64,000 nt of DNA from Thalassotalea ponticola (GTDB taxonomy: Bacteria; Pseudomonadota; Gammaproteobacteria; Enterobacterales; Alteromonadaceae), in contig NZ_CP166871.1 of the NCBI RefSeq assembly GCF_041379045.1, positions 1,488,001 to 1,552,000 on the forward strand, read 5' to 3'. Under the pieces are notes generated by a model. That model ran no database searches, was not told the DNA's origin, and saw only the letters and a list, made by a program, of their open reading frames with translations. Made by a program: the position numbers and the translations under genes. The stretch's first letter is position 1, and each line of letters starts with the position of its first letter. This document shows positions 1 through 10,307 of the stretch, piece by piece.

Positions 1-288
1 ACGGAATCAAAAGCCAAAGCAGAAGAGTTTATTTTACACGCATTAAACCGCCGACCGACGATTCGCGGTTTTAAGCATTTTGTAAAAATGCAACGCAGCA
101 GCGCGCAAGATGAAACGACGGCAAAAAGTCTGGATGTTATCACCGAAATGGTTGCGGCGTACATCAATGTTCGCCCGCGCTATCGCTGTCGAAGTTGCGG
201 CTTCAATTCAACCGTTCATTATTGGTCGTGTCCGTCGTGTCATGACTGGGAGCAATTAAAGCCGGTAAGAGGCCTTGAAGGAGAATAA
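1..288 (+). CDS. lapB: LapB (YciM) C-terminal fragment, lipopolysaccharide assembly protein
   Basis: The reading frame is open from base 1, so this is the C-terminal part of a gene that begins before the window. About 95 residues are present. They end in a rubredoxin-like zinc knuckle with two pairs of cysteines (CRSCGF at about residues 58-63 of the fragment and CPSC about 10 residues later), preceded by helical, TPR-like sequence. This tail is characteristic of LapB, an inner-membrane-anchored TPR protein that works with FtsH to control LpxC turnover and so LPS synthesis. pyrF follows 4 bases after the stop, the same order as in E. coli, and the two are probably cotranscribed. The N-terminal anchor and TPR repeats lie outside the window. 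Confidence 0.9.
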   Translation, partial: TESKAKAEEFILHALNRRPTIRGFKHFVKMQRSSAQDETTAKSLDVITEMVAAYINVRPRYRCRSCGFNSTVHYWSCPSCHDWEQLKPVRGLEGE

Positions 289-292
289 TCAA

Positions 293-994
293 ATGTCTGA
301 TGCCAAAGTAGTCGTGGCGCTAGATTTTGCAGAAAAAGCACAAGCTTTGTCGTTTGTCGATAAAATAGAACCAAGCCAAGCGAAACTTAAGGTGGGTAAA
401 GAAATGTTCACCCACTTTGGTCCAGAGTTTGTCAAAGGCCTGACCCATCGAGGGTTTGACGTATTCCTCGATTTGAAGTTTCACGATATCCCTAATACGG
501 TGAGCAAAGCAGTGCAAGCTGCAGCCGACTTAGGTGTTTGGATGGTGAATGTGCATGCCAGTGGTGGTAGTAAGATGATGACAACAGCCAAACAAGGCCT
601 AGAGCAATATGGCAATGACGCGCCATTGTTAATCGCGGTCACGGTTTTAACCAGTATGGCCGAGCAAGATTTACGTGAACTGGGTATTCAGGCAACGCCA
701 GAAGAGCAGGTGCTCAACCTCGCTCGTCTTACCAAACAATCGGGTCTTGATGGTGTGGTCTGTTCAGCGCAAGAAGCGGCAATGCTGAAGCAACAATTAG
801 GTCAAGACTTTAAATTAGTGACTCCAGGCATTCGACCCGTTGGCAGTGCCGTCGATGATCAAAAGCGCATCATGACACCACCACAAGCCATTGATTTAGG
901 TGTTGATTACTTAGTGATCGGTCGTCCAATTACCAAAGCTGAAAATCCGTATCAAGTGCTTGAAGATATCAATAACAGTATCATTGTTTCATAA
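293..994 (+). CDS. pyrF: Orotidine 5'-phosphate decarboxylase
   Basis: PyrF decarboxylates OMP to UMP, the last step of pyrimidine synthesis, in the cytoplasm. The protein has 233 residues, near the usual 230-245. The N-terminal VVVALDF strand and the catalytic [11 protein letters not shown] motif (Asp-x-Lys-x-x-Asp) are intact, and the phosphate-binding end PGIRP...VIGRPIT is present. The start at 293 (MSDAKV) is preferred over an in-frame TTG at 275 because AAGGAG at 278-283 is well spaced from 293. lapB ends 4 bases upstream. pyrD, an earlier gene of the same pathway, is also in this window at 58.6 kb. Confidence 0.97.
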   Translation: MSDAKVVVALDFAEKAQALSFVDKIEPSQAKLKVGKEMFTHFGPEFVKGLTHRGFDVFLDLKFHDIPNTVSKAVQAAADLGVWMVNVHASGGSKMMTTAKQGLEQYGNDAPLLIAVTVLTSMAEQDLRELGIQATPEEQVLNLARLTKQSGLDGVVCSAQEAAMLKQQLGQDFKLVTPGIRPVGSAVDDQKRIMTPPQAIDLGVDYLVIGRPITKAENPYQVLEDINNSIIVS

Positions 995-1014
995 ATTGTG
1001 AATAGGAATTAACT

Positions 1015-1587
1015 ATGCCCAAGGCAAGTGAAATAAAAAAGAACCAAGCGATCGAACATAACGACCGCGTATTTTTTGTCAAAGACATTCAACGCTCAGT
1101 ACCGCAAGGTCGCGCCGGTGGTAGTATTTATCGCATGCGTTTATACGATGCGGTAACAGGTGCTAAAGCGGATGAATCGTTTAAAGACTCTGACATGCTA
1201 AACCTTGCTGATTTAACCCGTCGACAAGTGGTGTTTTCGTACATTGATGGCGAAGAGTACGTGTTCATGGATAATGAAGACTACACACCGTATAACATCA
1301 ATATTGAGTCAATTAGTGACGAAGTTCAGTTTATTAACGAAGCGACGCAGGGTATTTATGCGGTACTCATCGACGGTCAGCCGGTATCCATTGAACTTCC
1401 GCCGAGTGTTGAGTTAGAAGTCGTTGAAACCGACCCGTCAATTAAAGGCGCGTCAGCGACATCGAGAACCAAGCCAGCGACATTATCAACAGGCTTAGTA
1501 GTGCAAGTGCCTGAGTATATTTCTACCGGTGATAACATTAAAGTAAATACTGAAGACAAAAAGTTTATGAGTAGGGCGGATAAGTAA
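1015..1587 (+). CDS. efpL: Elongation factor P-like protein EfpL (YeiP)
   Basis: This three-domain EF-P paralogue of 190 residues starts MPKASEIKK. It carries the KOW/EF-P N-terminal domain with a tip loop PQGRAGGS, so an arginine stands where EF-P has its modified lysine. The middle OB domain contains [12 protein letters not shown], and the C-terminal OB domain ends KGASA...[13 protein letters not shown]. These are hallmarks of the YeiP/EfpL branch. EF-P family proteins enter the ribosomal E site and relieve stalling, and EfpL does so without lysine modification. A strong terminator follows, so the gene ends its transcription unit. pyrF lies 20 bases upstream; joint transcription is possible but not shown. 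Confidence 0.93.
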   Translation: MPKASEIKKNQAIEHNDRVFFVKDIQRSVPQGRAGGSIYRMRLYDAVTGAKADESFKDSDMLNLADLTRRQVVFSYIDGEEYVFMDNEDYTPYNINIESISDEVQFINEATQGIYAVLIDGQPVSIELPPSVELEVVETDPSIKGASATSRTKPATLSTGLVVQVPEYISTGDNIKVNTEDKKFMSRADK

Positions 1588-1614
1588 GTCGCTTACGCAA
1601 AAGTTTTGTTAACT

Positions 1615-1646
1615 AAAAATGGCTCCCCTTGGGAGCCATTTTTTTA
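1615..1646 (+). terminator. Rho-independent terminator after efpL
   Basis: A perfect stem GGCTCCC/GGGAGCC (1621-1627 with 1631-1637) with a CTT loop is extended by AAAAAT/ATTTTT pairs and followed by a run of T. Confidence 0.92.
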
Positions 1647-1791
1647 CTCGTTGTTTGACAAAGAGGTGCAGACGCTGCGTATATCGCTCACCTCCTAAAG
1701 CCTTAAATCCTTAACGCCCTAAAGCCTCAATCTTAGCAACGAAATTGAATACGTCTTTGCTACTGTCCCATCTCTGTCACGTTTATTGCAA

Positions 1792-1819
1792 TTGACACAG
1801 TCGCCACCTCGACTATGGT
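1792..1819 (+). promoter_or_regulatory. Candidate sigma-70 promoter for the ComEA-like gene
   Basis: TTGACA at 1792-1797 and TATGGT at 1814-1819 are separated by 16 bases. The -35 is perfect and the -10 matches four of six. The predicted start lies near 1826, giving a leader of about 117 bases. A second TTGACA at 1655-1660 lacks a well-placed -10. Confidence 0.45.
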
Positions 1820-1827
1820 TTAAAAGG

Positions 1828-1846
1828 CGTGACAACCTGTGTCACG
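1828..1846. promoter_or_regulatory. Operator-like inverted repeat at the predicted transcription start
   Basis: CGTGACA (1828-1834), a 5-base spacer and TGTCACG (1840-1846) form perfect 7-base arms at the predicted +1. A further TGTCACG lies at 1775-1781, on the far side of the promoter. The position suits a repressor operator, but it could equally be a leader hairpin. Confidence 0.4.
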
Positions 1847-1942
1847 TCAACGGCGAAAATAACCATCGCGTTTATTTGCCAGGCAGGCGATAAAAAAGAT
1901 CTATCGTCATTCAGGTTTAATCAAGTAAAGGAACTACACACC

Positions 1943-2266
1943 ATGAATAAATTCAAATTGCTCACACCGGGTTTCTTATTGTCATTGTTATTGCTGTCAA
2001 ACCATGGCGCAGCCCAACAGGTACAACAACCAAACACCACTAAAACACAACAAACATCGGCCGTCGTCGCAGGCGCGAAAGTTGATATTAATCAGGCGAG
2101 TTTACAACAACTGGCATCGCTCAAGGGGATCGGGGTGAAAAAGGCGCAGGCCATTATCGATTATCGGGAAGCCAACGGCCCGTTCAAATCTTTGCAAGAC
2201 CTAACTAAGGTGAAGGGGATAGGTGAAAAGTTTGTCGCTAAAAATGCCGATTATATGCGTTACTAG
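1943..2266 (+). CDS. ComEA-family helix-hairpin-helix DNA-binding protein, exported
   Basis: The protein has 107 residues. A signal peptide covers about residues 1-24 (LLTPGFLLSLLLLSNHGAAQ), then comes a short Gln/Thr-rich linker, then a C-terminal double helix-hairpin-helix domain (VDINQAS..QLASLKGIGVKKAQAI..YREANGPF, then LTKVKGIGEKF). This is the single-domain ComEA architecture. ComEA binds incoming double-stranded DNA in the periplasm during natural transformation, although many such small proteins have no tested role. The start at 1943 is chosen because AAAGGAA lies just upstream and it yields a proper signal peptide; an upstream in-frame ATG at 1829 would bury it. No other competence gene is adjacent. 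Confidence 0.85.
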   Translation: MNKFKLLTPGFLLSLLLLSNHGAAQQVQQPNTTKTQQTSAVVAGAKVDINQASLQQLASLKGIGVKKAQAIIDYREANGPFKSLQDLTKVKGIGEKFVAKNADYMRY

Positions 2267-2312
2267 GGCGTGCGGCCCTTTGGTTGTATTGATCGGCTTT
2301 GCAACTCGATAA

Positions 2313-2341
2313 AAAAAGCCAATCAGATGATTGGCTTTTTC
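2313..2341. terminator. Bidirectional terminator between the ComEA-like gene and rne
   Basis: AAAAAGCCAATCA and TGATTGGCTTTTT flank a 2-base loop. A runs on the left and T runs on the right give U-tracts in both directions, as expected between convergent genes. Confidence 0.9.
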
Positions 2342-2417
2342 ATGTTTCCGTGTTTTGCTAGGTTAGCTGTCGCAGCTACGTCAACAACGCACCATGACAA
2401 CGCACCATAATGGCAAA

Positions 2418-5400
2418 TTAATTGACTGGCTTTGTCGCTTCTGCTTGACTGTGCTCAGTCGCAAAACCTACCGCCGCAGAGCGCTCAGAGCGCAACAACG
2501 CAGAGCGTTCCTCTGCCGCTAAAGCTTGGGTTGGCAGCTGGCCATCACCAATCGAAACTTCTGCCGGTTTACTCATCGGCGCATGGGCAGTACCTTTTGC
2601 TCGAATCTTGGCACGGTTATCACGCTTTTTAGTCGCATCGCTTGTCACTGGCGATTTAGCCACAACTGACTCTACTGTGTCATCAGCGGCATCGTTACTA
2701 CGGGTTGACGGTGTCTGCTCAGCAAGTTTCGGCTTGGTTTCTGCTTCAGTACTCGCTTGTGGCGTGACGACTGCCTGCGCTTGACTGTCAGTTACAACGC
2801 TTGCCTGGTCTTGATCTGCTTTTGTATCTGTCGTTGGTTGATTGACAACGGGCTTGTTTGAACCGTCGTGAGTTGTTGGGTTAACAACAGCATCAGCTTG
2901 TTCAGACTGCTGTGCAGCACTATCGATAGATTGACTGCCTTCGCTTTCGCTAAGAGGCTTGTCGCTATCCACTGTCGCCTTAGCGTCAGTTGAATCATCA
3001 GACCCTTGCTGTTTGGTTGAAGCGATGGTTTTGTGTTCTGTCGACATTTGCTCATTGTTGTTGTCATTGCTCTTGTCACTGTCTAGTGGCAATGTGTGTT
3101 GAGCGCTAACCGAGTCACCATCACTTTCTTTGTTTGGTGCTTCAACTACTGATGCAACAGCGTGTTGCTCACTTTCGTTAGTACTGTTTGCTTTGGCGTT
3201 TTGCGTAGCCTCTGCTGGCACATCTAAATCCAGTGATGCTTGTGTGCTATTTTGCTCCGATTCCGCTGCGCTTGGATAGCGTGCAGTCACCGGATCTTCA
3301 TCGATGCGTTGTTCAACAATCGCGTTCTCTTTTTCCGCTGATTGTTGCTTTTCTTTGCGACGACGTTGACCTGATGAACGCAAGTGACGCGGTGAACGAC
3401 GACTGCGTTGACGCGGCTCTTTTTTGTCGTCTTGTGCTTCACTGCCAATCGATGCTTGCTCGGTTGTCTGATTTTGTGAAACTTGCTTATCTTCGCCTGA
3501 TTCAACTGCGTGAACATCGGCTTTAACCTGCTCCGGTTTGTCTTTACGAGCGGCTTTTTTAGCAGGTTTCTTATCAACAGAAGACTCGTCTTTTTTCTCT
3601 GCTTTTACCACTTTTTTAGTCTCAACCGATGAGACTGGAGCACTGTTATCTGCAAGGCTTTGCGCGTTGTTGTCATCAACCACGGGTGCTTGCTGATCGC
3701 TTACGCGTACTTTTTTACGTACATTGCGGCGCTGGCGACGCTCTGCGACTTGTTCCGTCTTTTCCTTCGGCTGTTGCGCTTGCTTTTTGCTTTGCGGCTT
3801 GGCTTTGCTGGTGTTGTCTTTTACCGGCTTAGCACGCTTGTTAGTTGGCTCTTGCTTGGTCTGGTTCGACGCTGCTTTGTCGTGCGCTTTTTTATCCTCA
3901 CGAGGTTTATTACGGCGCTGCTGATTGCGCGGCTTGCGACGAGGTTGCTTGTCGCCCACCTGTTTTCCACTCTGCTTGGCTTTGGTTTTTGCAGGTTTGT
4001 CGTCATCAGAACTAAAGATCGATTTAAAGAACGAACTAATCGCGGCTAACAACCCAGTTTTAGCAACGGGCTGTTGCTGCTTTTTCGGTGCTGGTTGTTG
4101 TGGTGCCGTCATCCCTTGTAAAACTGGTTCATCGCGCTTTACTACGTCTTTTTGGAATTTTGGCATGACCGCTTCTTCAACAGCCGCTTCTTGCAACTTC
4201 ATTTCATAGCTTGACGTGGCAACTGTTTCATCGTCGCGAACACGCAGTACTTCATACTGTGGCGTATCCATCGCGCTATTGGCCAAAATCAACACTTTGA
4301 CGTTGTGGTTTCTTTCAATGTGACCTACGGCATTGCGTTTTTCGTTGAGTAGATAGGTTGCGACAGGGACAGGCACTTGAGCGTGAACCTGTGCCGTTTT
4401 GTCTTTGATTGCCTCTTCTTCCATTAGGCGAAGCACAGACAGCGCTAACGATTCAACGCCACGTATGTTACCTGTACCGCTACAACGAGGACAAACGTGT
4501 TGACTTGTTTCGCCAATAGACGGGCGAAGACGTTGACGCGACATTTCTAACAAGCCAAATTTGGATATACGGCTCAATTGAATGCGAGCGCGATCAGAGC
4601 GCACGGCATCGCGCATGCGATTTTCTACTTCACGTTGGTGGCGAACAGGGGTCATGTCAATGAAGTCGATGACAACCAGACCACCTAAATCGCGCAAACG
4701 CAATTGGCGGGCAATTTCTTCAGCCGCTTCTAAGTTGGTATTAAATGCCGTTTCCTCGATATCGCCGCCTTTAGTTGCTCGGGCTGAGTTGATATCAATA
4801 GAGGTAAGCGCTTCAGTTGGGTCGATAACAATCGAGCCACCCGACGGTAAGCGAACTTCGCGCTGGAAGGCAGATTCAATTTGTGATTCGATCTGGTAAT
4901 GAGTAAACAGCGGCACATCGCCTTTGTACATTTTTACTTTGTTAATAAAGTCAGGACGAACCAGTTGGATGTGCTGTTTAACTTGATCAAAAACTTTTGG
5001 ACGGTCAACGACAATTTCGCCGATGTCACGACGCAAATAATCGCGAATAGCGCGCAATATGACATTCGATTCTTGATGGATTAAAAACGGCGCAGGGCGT
5101 GATTGAGCCGCATCTTCAATCGCTTTCCAGTGCTGTAGCAGAACGTTTAAGTCCCACTCTAACTCTTCGTAGGCTTTACCAACACCCGCGGTGCGCACGA
5201 TTAAGCCCATACCTTTTGGCAAATCGAGCTTGGCCAGTGAGTTTTTAAGCTCTGTGCGCTCATCGCCTTCGATGCGTCTTGAAATACCACCTGCTCGGGG
5301 GTTGTTTGGCATTAACACCAAGTAGCTACCGGCCAGTGAAATAAAGGTGGTTAACGCAGCGCCTTTTTGTCCGCGCTCTTCTTTATCGATTTGAACAATA

Positions 5401-5699
5401 ACTTCTTGGCCTTCTTGCAACACGTCTTTGATGTTGGGGCGGCCTTGAAAACTGTAACCCTCTGGAAAATAGCTGCGAGCGACTTCTTTCATTGGCAGGA
5501 AACCGTGGCGGTCGGCGCCGTAGTTTACAAATGCAGCTTCTAAAGAAGGTTCTACGCGGGTAATGGTGCCTTTGTATATATTGGCTTTTTTCTGTTCGTG
5601 ACCTGGGCTTTCAATATCGAGATCGTACAAGCTTTGGCCGTCTACAAGTGCTACGCGGAACTCTTCCGATTGAGTAGCATTGATTAACATACGTTTCAT
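2418..5699 (-). CDS. rne: Ribonuclease E, degradosome endonuclease
   Basis: This is a full-length RNase E of 1093 residues. The N-terminal catalytic half (about 1-520) begins [10 protein letters not shown] and holds the S1 domain, the 5' sensor, and the metal-binding aspartate in TSIDINSA (Asp302, matching E. coli Asp303). VVIDFIDM holds the second aspartate, and CPRCSGTG is the zinc link of the tetramer. A short amphipathic segment [15 protein letters not shown] near residue 550 matches the membrane-targeting helix. The low-complexity C-terminal half is Lys/Arg, then Gln/Ser/Asp rich, and keeps [15 protein letters not shown] near residue 770, like the arginine-rich RNA/RhlB-binding block of E. 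coli. The start at 5699 is chosen over an upstream in-frame ATG at 5735 by homology. rluC diverges from it, as in E. coli. Confidence 0.97.
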   Translation of the reverse strand: MKRMLINATQSEEFRVALVDGQSLYDLDIESPGHEQKKANIYKGTITRVEPSLEAAFVNYGADRHGFLPMKEVARSYFPEGYSFQGRPNIKDVLQEGQEVIVQIDKEERGQKGAALTTFISLAGSYLVLMPNNPRAGGISRRIEGDERTELKNSLAKLDLPKGMGLIVRTAGVGKAYEELEWDLNVLLQHWKAIEDAAQSRPAPFLIHQESNVILRAIRDYLRRDIGEIVVDRPKVFDQVKQHIQLVRPDFINKVKMYKGDVPLFTHYQIESQIESAFQREVRLPSGGSIVIDPTEALTSIDINSARATKGGDIEETAFNTNLEAAEEIARQLRLRDLGGLVVIDFIDMTPVRHQREVENRMRDAVRSDRARIQLSRISKFGLLEMSRQRLRPSIGETSQHVCPRCSGTGNIRGVESLALSVLRLMEEEAIKDKTAQVHAQVPVPVATYLLNEKRNAVGHIERNHNVKVLILANSAMDTPQYEVLRVRDDETVATSSYEMKLQEAAVEEAVMPKFQKDVVKRDEPVLQGMTAPQQPAPKKQQQPVAKTGLLAAISSFFKSIFSSDDDKPAKTKAKQSGKQVGDKQPRRKPRNQQRRNKPREDKKAHDKAASNQTKQEPTNKRAKPVKDNTSKAKPQSKKQAQQPKEKTEQVAERRQRRNVRKKVRVSDQQAPVVDDNNAQSLADNSAPVSSVETKKVVKAEKKDESSVDKKPAKKAARKDKPEQVKADVHAVESGEDKQVSQNQTTEQASIGSEAQDDKKEPRQRSRRSPRHLRSSGQRRRKEKQQSAEKENAIVEQRIDEDPVTARYPSAAESEQNSTQASLDLDVPAEATQNAKANSTNESEQHAVASVVEAPNKESDGDSVSAQHTLPLDSDKSNDNNNEQMSTEHKTIASTKQQGSDDSTDAKATVDSDKPLSESEGSQSIDSAAQQSEQADAVVNPTTHDGSNKPVVNQPTTDTKADQDQASVVTDSQAQAVVTPQASTEAETKPKLAEQTPSTRSNDAADDTVESVVAKSPVTSDATKKRDNRAKIRAKGTAHAPMSKPAEVSIGDGQLPTQALAAEERSALLRSERSAAVGFATEHSQAEATKPVN

Positions 5700-6348
5700 A
5701 TGATTTATGACTCTATTTTTATATAAATAAACCAAGTCACTTTGGGCGGCGCTATGCAGAGAATAAGGTACCTGATATGGCAGGCAATTGTTACTAAACA
5801 GAGGGCTGGCAGCCTCACGGATGTCAACTCCCTAAAAATTCGGGACTGTTAATTTACTTACTCAACTAATCGGTGATTTATCGGACCGACTAATGTTAAA
5901 AACTCTTACACTGCACGCTTTGGTGTGCTTGATTTTGTTAATACACTCTGAATTTGCTGGATTTGTTGTTTATGCTTTGTCACTGACAAGGTACAAGCGT
6001 CAGCTAAGCAATGGGCAATGGCGTCATTATATCGGATAGGGCGGTCACACTCGGCATTTGGCCTTTGCGCATGAGCTCACTCACTGTATTGTATAATGAC
6101 GTTGCCGCAACAAAACTCTTACGATTCTCTCGAGAGTGCCGTTTATGACAATTATTCTAGTTCTGTAAGTCGATTATGTATTACGTTTTCGCTTACTTTT
6201 TGATGTTACAGGCAATTTCCCAGTAACTGCTCTATTATCCCACTATTTACTATCATAAGGCAATGATTTTAACTCACATATTTACTTAAAAGGCTAAAAA
6301 AATGTGTTAAACTTCACGCCAACAAATAGCCCAAGCCGGTAACCAACC
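5700..6348. promoter_or_regulatory. Divergent rne/rluC control region with long rne leader
   Basis: These 650 bases separate the rne and rluC starts and hold no convincing gene. In E. coli the equivalent region carries a long rne leader through which RNase E limits its own mRNA, so a similar leader is likely here (inference). Short hairpins can be drawn on the rne strand, for example around 5800-5815, but none is strong. A TATAAT lies at 6092-6097 on the plus strand without a good -35. Confidence 0.4.
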
Positions 6349-7332
6349 TTGAATACACAGCAGTCGACATCTCAAGCATCTGACGATAAGCCACAAGTGC
6401 GTTTTTTTACTATTGATGAAGATAGCGCAGGTCAGCGCATTGACAACTTTTTACTCAAAACACTAAAAGGCGTGCCCAAAAGTATGATTTATCGCTTACT
6501 GCGCAAGGGTGAAATACGAGTGAATAAGAAGCGCACCAAGCCAGAGTATAAGTTACAAATGGACGATCTGGTTCGCGTTGCGCCAATTAGAGTGACGGAA
6601 AAAACGGATGTGGTATCGACCAAGTTGGATAAGGTTGCACGATTAGAACAGCATATCTTGTTTGAAGATGACTGCTTGATTGTGATCAACAAGCCGTCGG
6701 GAATGGCCGTTCACGGTGGTAGCGGTCTATCTTTTGGTTTGATTGAAGCTCTCAGAGCCCTGCGTCCTCAAGCGAAAATGTTAGAACTTGTACACCGCTT
6801 AGATCGCGATACATCGGGATGTTTGGTGGTTGCCAAAAAGCGCTCAGCATTACGCCAACTGCACGAACAGTTACGCCATAAGCAAGTGCAAAAGTTTTAT
6901 CACGCGCTGGTCAAAGGTCATTGGCCGGCGAAACTGACCCGAGTTACTGAAGGGCTTAGAAAAAACGATCTTAAATCTGGCGAACGCGTTGTTGTGGTCG
7001 ATAACATACAAGGCAAAGAGTCAGAGACGCGTTACAAAGTATTGAAACACTATGAAGGCGCCAGTTTGGTGCGCGCTTTTCCTGTGACCGGCAGAACCCA
7101 TCAGATTCGTGTTCACTGTCAGTGCTCAGGTCATCCCATTGCCTGTGATGCCAAATACGGCGCTGAAGATTTTAGCCTAGCAATGAATAAACAGGGCCTA
7201 AAACGCCTGTTTTTGCATGCCTTTAGTATAGAGTTCGAACACCCTAAAACAGGCGAACGCGTGCGTTTTGAAGCTCCTTACGATGAACAGTTAACGGCGA
7301 TCTTGACCAAACAAACGTTGAAAACGTATTAA
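6349..7332 (+). CDS. rluC: 23S rRNA pseudouridine synthase RluC
   Basis: RluC converts U955, U2504 and U2580 of 23S rRNA (E. coli numbering) to pseudouridine. The 327-residue protein has an N-terminal S4 RNA-binding domain (about 30-90, AGQRIDNFLLKTLKGVPKS) and an RluA-type catalytic domain with the signature HRLDRDTSG carrying the catalytic aspartate. TGRTHQIRVH and LFLHAF motifs follow. No in-frame ATG precedes the S4 domain, so the TTG at 6349 is taken as start; it gives an N-terminus about ten residues longer than E. coli. The Shine-Dalgarno is poor, so the exact start is uncertain. Confidence 0.95.
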   Translation: MNTQQSTSQASDDKPQVRFFTIDEDSAGQRIDNFLLKTLKGVPKSMIYRLLRKGEIRVNKKRTKPEYKLQMDDLVRVAPIRVTEKTDVVSTKLDKVARLEQHILFEDDCLIVINKPSGMAVHGGSGLSFGLIEALRALRPQAKMLELVHRLDRDTSGCLVVAKKRSALRQLHEQLRHKQVQKFYHALVKGHWPAKLTRVTEGLRKNDLKSGERVVVVDNIQGKESETRYKVLKHYEGASLVRAFPVTGRTHQIRVHCQCSGHPIACDAKYGAEDFSLAMNKQGLKRLFLHAFSIEFEHPKTGERVRFEAPYDEQLTAILTKQTLKTY

Positions 7333-8025
7333 TTTGTCGGCAGTGTCGTTCATATGACACGCGCGTTAACGGTAATAACTTGCGCGCCACCCCAATGTGC
7401 GACACCCCAAGTAGGTGCGTTAAGTTCGATGAATTGCCGTACTCATTGGCGGTGTTAAAGCAGTCTCGTTAAGCTCAGAACACGACATTAATGAGGCTGA
7501 CAATTTTACTTACACTTCCCTCCTGATCCGTGTTGTATGAATTGTGTACAAGACTCGGTGGTAATGATACCCTTTTTTGGCGATGAAAATTTCGCTGAAG
7601 TTTCGTCGCGATTTGTTGTCACATTTTGGAGAAATCGCTAACAGTCTTTGCTGTATCGCCAAAAAGTGACTCGAGGACGTGTTGATCTTTGAGGTACAAA
7701 TTTTGCTTCAACCTAAATGATCTCTGAACAAAATAGCTGTCATGCAGCATAGTCATCTATGTAAATGTCAGATATTACAGAACAGGGAGAATTTAGGCAG
7801 ACCCCTTTGGGCAGCGTTTGTTTGAAATTTCTACGTTGTTAACGCCTATTAGTTTAGATGACTAAACTTTATAGCCGTTGCCTTGTAAAAATCCCAAACA
7901 ACTCGCTGCATAAATGAACAGCAAAGTTCAACACGCCCTCGTCTGATCATAAAAATAACCAAGCGCCATGACGCCCACAGTGAGGGGCAGGGACGCGAAT
8001 ACGATAAAGGAGAAAGGTCGTCATA
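7333..8025. other. Intergenic region with no recognised gene
   Basis: About 690 bases between rluC and a lipoprotein gene. No open frame here looks like a protein. The one visible feature is a 10-base inverted repeat, TTTTTGGCGA at 7574-7583 and TCGCCAAAAA at 7656-7665, separated by 72 bases. AAAGGAG near 8006-8012 is the ribosome binding site of the next gene. No convincing terminator for rluC is visible. Confidence 0.4.
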
Positions 8026-10242
8026 ATGCAAAAGTTTATTCTCGGCACGTGTTTTGTCGCCTTAACAGCATGTTCGGGAGGCGATGGTGGTGATACCGCG
8101 TCAAAGCCGGACAAAAAGCCACCAGCGCAAGTTGATATAACAGAAGCCAATTTTGATAATGTTACCCTAGGTACAGTGTCAGCGGTTGAGGCTCCGCTTG
8201 ATTTGTCCTCGCTACTTGAATCCGAGCTTTACTGGATAGTCAACCAATACGACACTATCAGGCAACGCGATTGCGCCTACGGCGGTAAGGTCAGTTGGCA
8301 GTTCAGCAGTAAACAAGCGGACTCTGGCAGCGCTGTTTTAGACTTTGAGCAATGCGCTTATCGCGGTGATGAGCCCTATTCGGTGGTGTTTGACGGTCAA
8401 GTACAGTTGAGTTATGAAATAGCTGAGGTCAATCCGGCGTTAACTGCCAAGGTCAATGAGCAAAAGGCCGCTATGCTAAGCACTAGTGATATTGACCAAG
8501 TGCGTATAAACGCGACAGCGGACAACTTTAGCTTTCGTGAGTACAACGGCTTACGTCAAGCCTTCGTTAGCTTCGAGTTCTCGAGTTGGGTGGATCAAAC
8601 ATGGCTACTCGACAGACCTGAGCAAATAGACACTAAGGTGCGCCGGATAGACGTTGCCTACATCGATGCCAATATTGCCAATAATATCACCTTCACTTTG
8701 ACTAATGCGGTTGTTGAGCAAGGACCTACTACTGCCAGTGATGGCACCCCAAAAACAAAAACTCAAATGAGCGGTTCGTATTACGATGCGTTTGCTGATG
8801 TCAGTGGTACCTTGACGGCGTCGATAACAACACTGCTCGATATGAGCACTACGTATCGGTATTCAACTGATGCGCAAATGACGGGTAATGTCACACTTAA
8901 TAGTGAAAGTGGCCAGACGCTAACCACTCGAGTATACCCTGCGGTCGCAGAAATTTTACTCGACAATGCGCCAGTCGCATCGGCCGATATCGATGACTTG
9001 CTCAGTTACCAGTTGTTTGTCGCCAGCAGTAATGCCCGTATGGTCAAAGACACCAGTGACGATACTCATCGAGACGCTGTCAGTGATCTCGGTGACATCA
9101 GCGCGCAATTGGCTGAGGGGAAAACCATCACTTGGACATTTAACCACGGAGTCGAGCAGCAAGGCTCTATTAGTCGATATCAATTACAAGACTTTATTGT
9201 TGTAAAAGATAAAAATCAGTTGCAATTAACGCCCTTGTTCAATGTTTCCCCAGGGCTTTATCAATGGAGTTTTGACTATCCTAATGAGCCAGGCGTACCG
9301 GACACTCGCTATTCTGTTATCGGTATTGCCGGAGAGGTGACCCATTACGATCATAAAATCGACGAACTTGTCGCCTACCGTGATGGCACGGTTACCCGCT
9401 TGTATCAGCGATATACAAACTCGGCACAGCTGAGTTTGCTTGAACCCAATAGTTTAGAAATTCAGCGGACGAGCAAAATCCCTATCAACGACCTGCAGTA
9501 CTGTCCTTTTGCAGAGCGCAACTCGGTCTATATTTTAGGGCAAAACAACGATAAGAACCAGTTGCTTGAATATGACTTAACCAGCTTGAAACTGTTGGCG
9601 ATTCACAATTTAGGCGCCCAATATGAAACCGTTCGCTGCCAAGCTGACAGCATAGTGTTAATAGCCGATCGCGAGGTAACACACCCAGACCTTCATTACG
9701 GTATATTCAATGTCGTTGACAACCAACACAGTGGCACAATGGTCATTGACAATATATTGAACGATTACCGCGTGTTGTCCTATGTAGTCGACCGCAACAC
9801 CCCGAATGTTCTCTTTGTATACACCTACGCATCAATGAGTACTCGCGAGGTGTTAGCGGTGCGCGCAACTGGCGAAGGCAGCAGTATTGAGCCTTTACCC
9901 GCAACGGTCACCAATCAATGGCGTGAAGACGATCTGTTTATTAACGAGCGGTTAGGCCATTTATATTGGCACAGTGTTGTCTATGATATGGCGACAGAGC
10001 AGGTGATACACGACTTTAGCAACAGTGCTAACAGCGATGAAGTCATTGTCTTTGTCGATGAGCGCTTGCAAGTAGTAGTCACCAATTACGCAGTATACGA
10101 TGCGCAAAGCTTTGTCAAACAACACGAACTTCCCAGTCTGTTTGCGCCACAGTGGATTGTAACTGCTGACAATCAATTGGTGAGCAGGGCAGGTTGGCAG
10201 GCTTTGTACGTGCTGCCATTAACGAATCAAACGAGTCAATAA
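8026..10242 (+). CDS. Large lipoprotein of unknown function
   Basis: The product is 738 residues. A short signal ends in the lipobox LTAC with the lipidated cysteine at residue 16, followed by a Gly/Asp/Lys-rich tether, so it should be anchored to the periplasmic or outer leaflet of the envelope. I do not recognise the family. The first 430 residues are beta-rich with Asp/Thr-rich strands. The last 300 residues (from about YCPFAERNSVYILGQ) read like repeated four-stranded blades of a propeller (ILGQNNDKNQLLEYDL, SIVLIADRE, NVLFVYTYAS), but no signature motif fixes this. AAAGGAG lies 14 bases upstream of the ATG. It stands alone between a long gap and convergent yceF. Confidence 0.75.
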   Translation: MQKFILGTCFVALTACSGGDGGDTASKPDKKPPAQVDITEANFDNVTLGTVSAVEAPLDLSSLLESELYWIVNQYDTIRQRDCAYGGKVSWQFSSKQADSGSAVLDFEQCAYRGDEPYSVVFDGQVQLSYEIAEVNPALTAKVNEQKAAMLSTSDIDQVRINATADNFSFREYNGLRQAFVSFEFSSWVDQTWLLDRPEQIDTKVRRIDVAYIDANIANNITFTLTNAVVEQGPTTASDGTPKTKTQMSGSYYDAFADVSGTLTASITTLLDMSTTYRYSTDAQMTGNVTLNSESGQTLTTRVYPAVAEILLDNAPVASADIDDLLSYQLFVASSNARMVKDTSDDTHRDAVSDLGDISAQLAEGKTITWTFNHGVEQQGSISRYQLQDFIVVKDKNQLQLTPLFNVSPGLYQWSFDYPNEPGVPDTRYSVIGIAGEVTHYDHKIDELVAYRDGTVTRLYQRYTNSAQLSLLEPNSLEIQRTSKIPINDLQYCPFAERNSVYILGQNNDKNQLLEYDLTSLKLLAIHNLGAQYETVRCQADSIVLIADREVTHPDLHYGIFNVVDNQHSGTMVIDNILNDYRVLSYVVDRNTPNVLFVYTYASMSTREVLAVRATGEGSSIEPLPATVTNQWREDDLFINERLGHLYWHSVVYDMATEQVIHDFSNSANSDEVIVFVDERLQVVVTNYAVYDAQSFVKQHELPSLFAPQWIVTADNQLVSRAGWQALYVLPLTNQTSQ

Positions 10243-10248
10243 CACGGT

Positions 10249-10282
10249 GGTGCAAAGCTTGTTTCCCGGCGAGCTTTGCACC
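10249..10282. repeat. Perfect 11-bp hairpin between convergent genes, no U-tract
   Basis: GGTGCAAAGCT (10249-10259) and AGCTTTGCACC (10272-10282) flank a 12-base loop. No T run follows on either strand, so it is not a classical intrinsic terminator. It lies 7 bases after the stop of the lipoprotein gene. Confidence 0.6.
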
Positions 10283-10307
10283 TAATGATGTTACCTTTGT
10301 TGGCACT

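Noticed and set aside
3233..4209. Several long plus-strand frames opposite the rne C-terminal half
   Set aside because: They arise from the biased codons of the low-complexity RNase E tail on the other strand.
7574..7665. 10-base inverted repeat with 72-base spacing after rluC
   Set aside because: The spacing is too long for a stable hairpin, there are no target duplications, and no gene lies between; insufficient to call an element.
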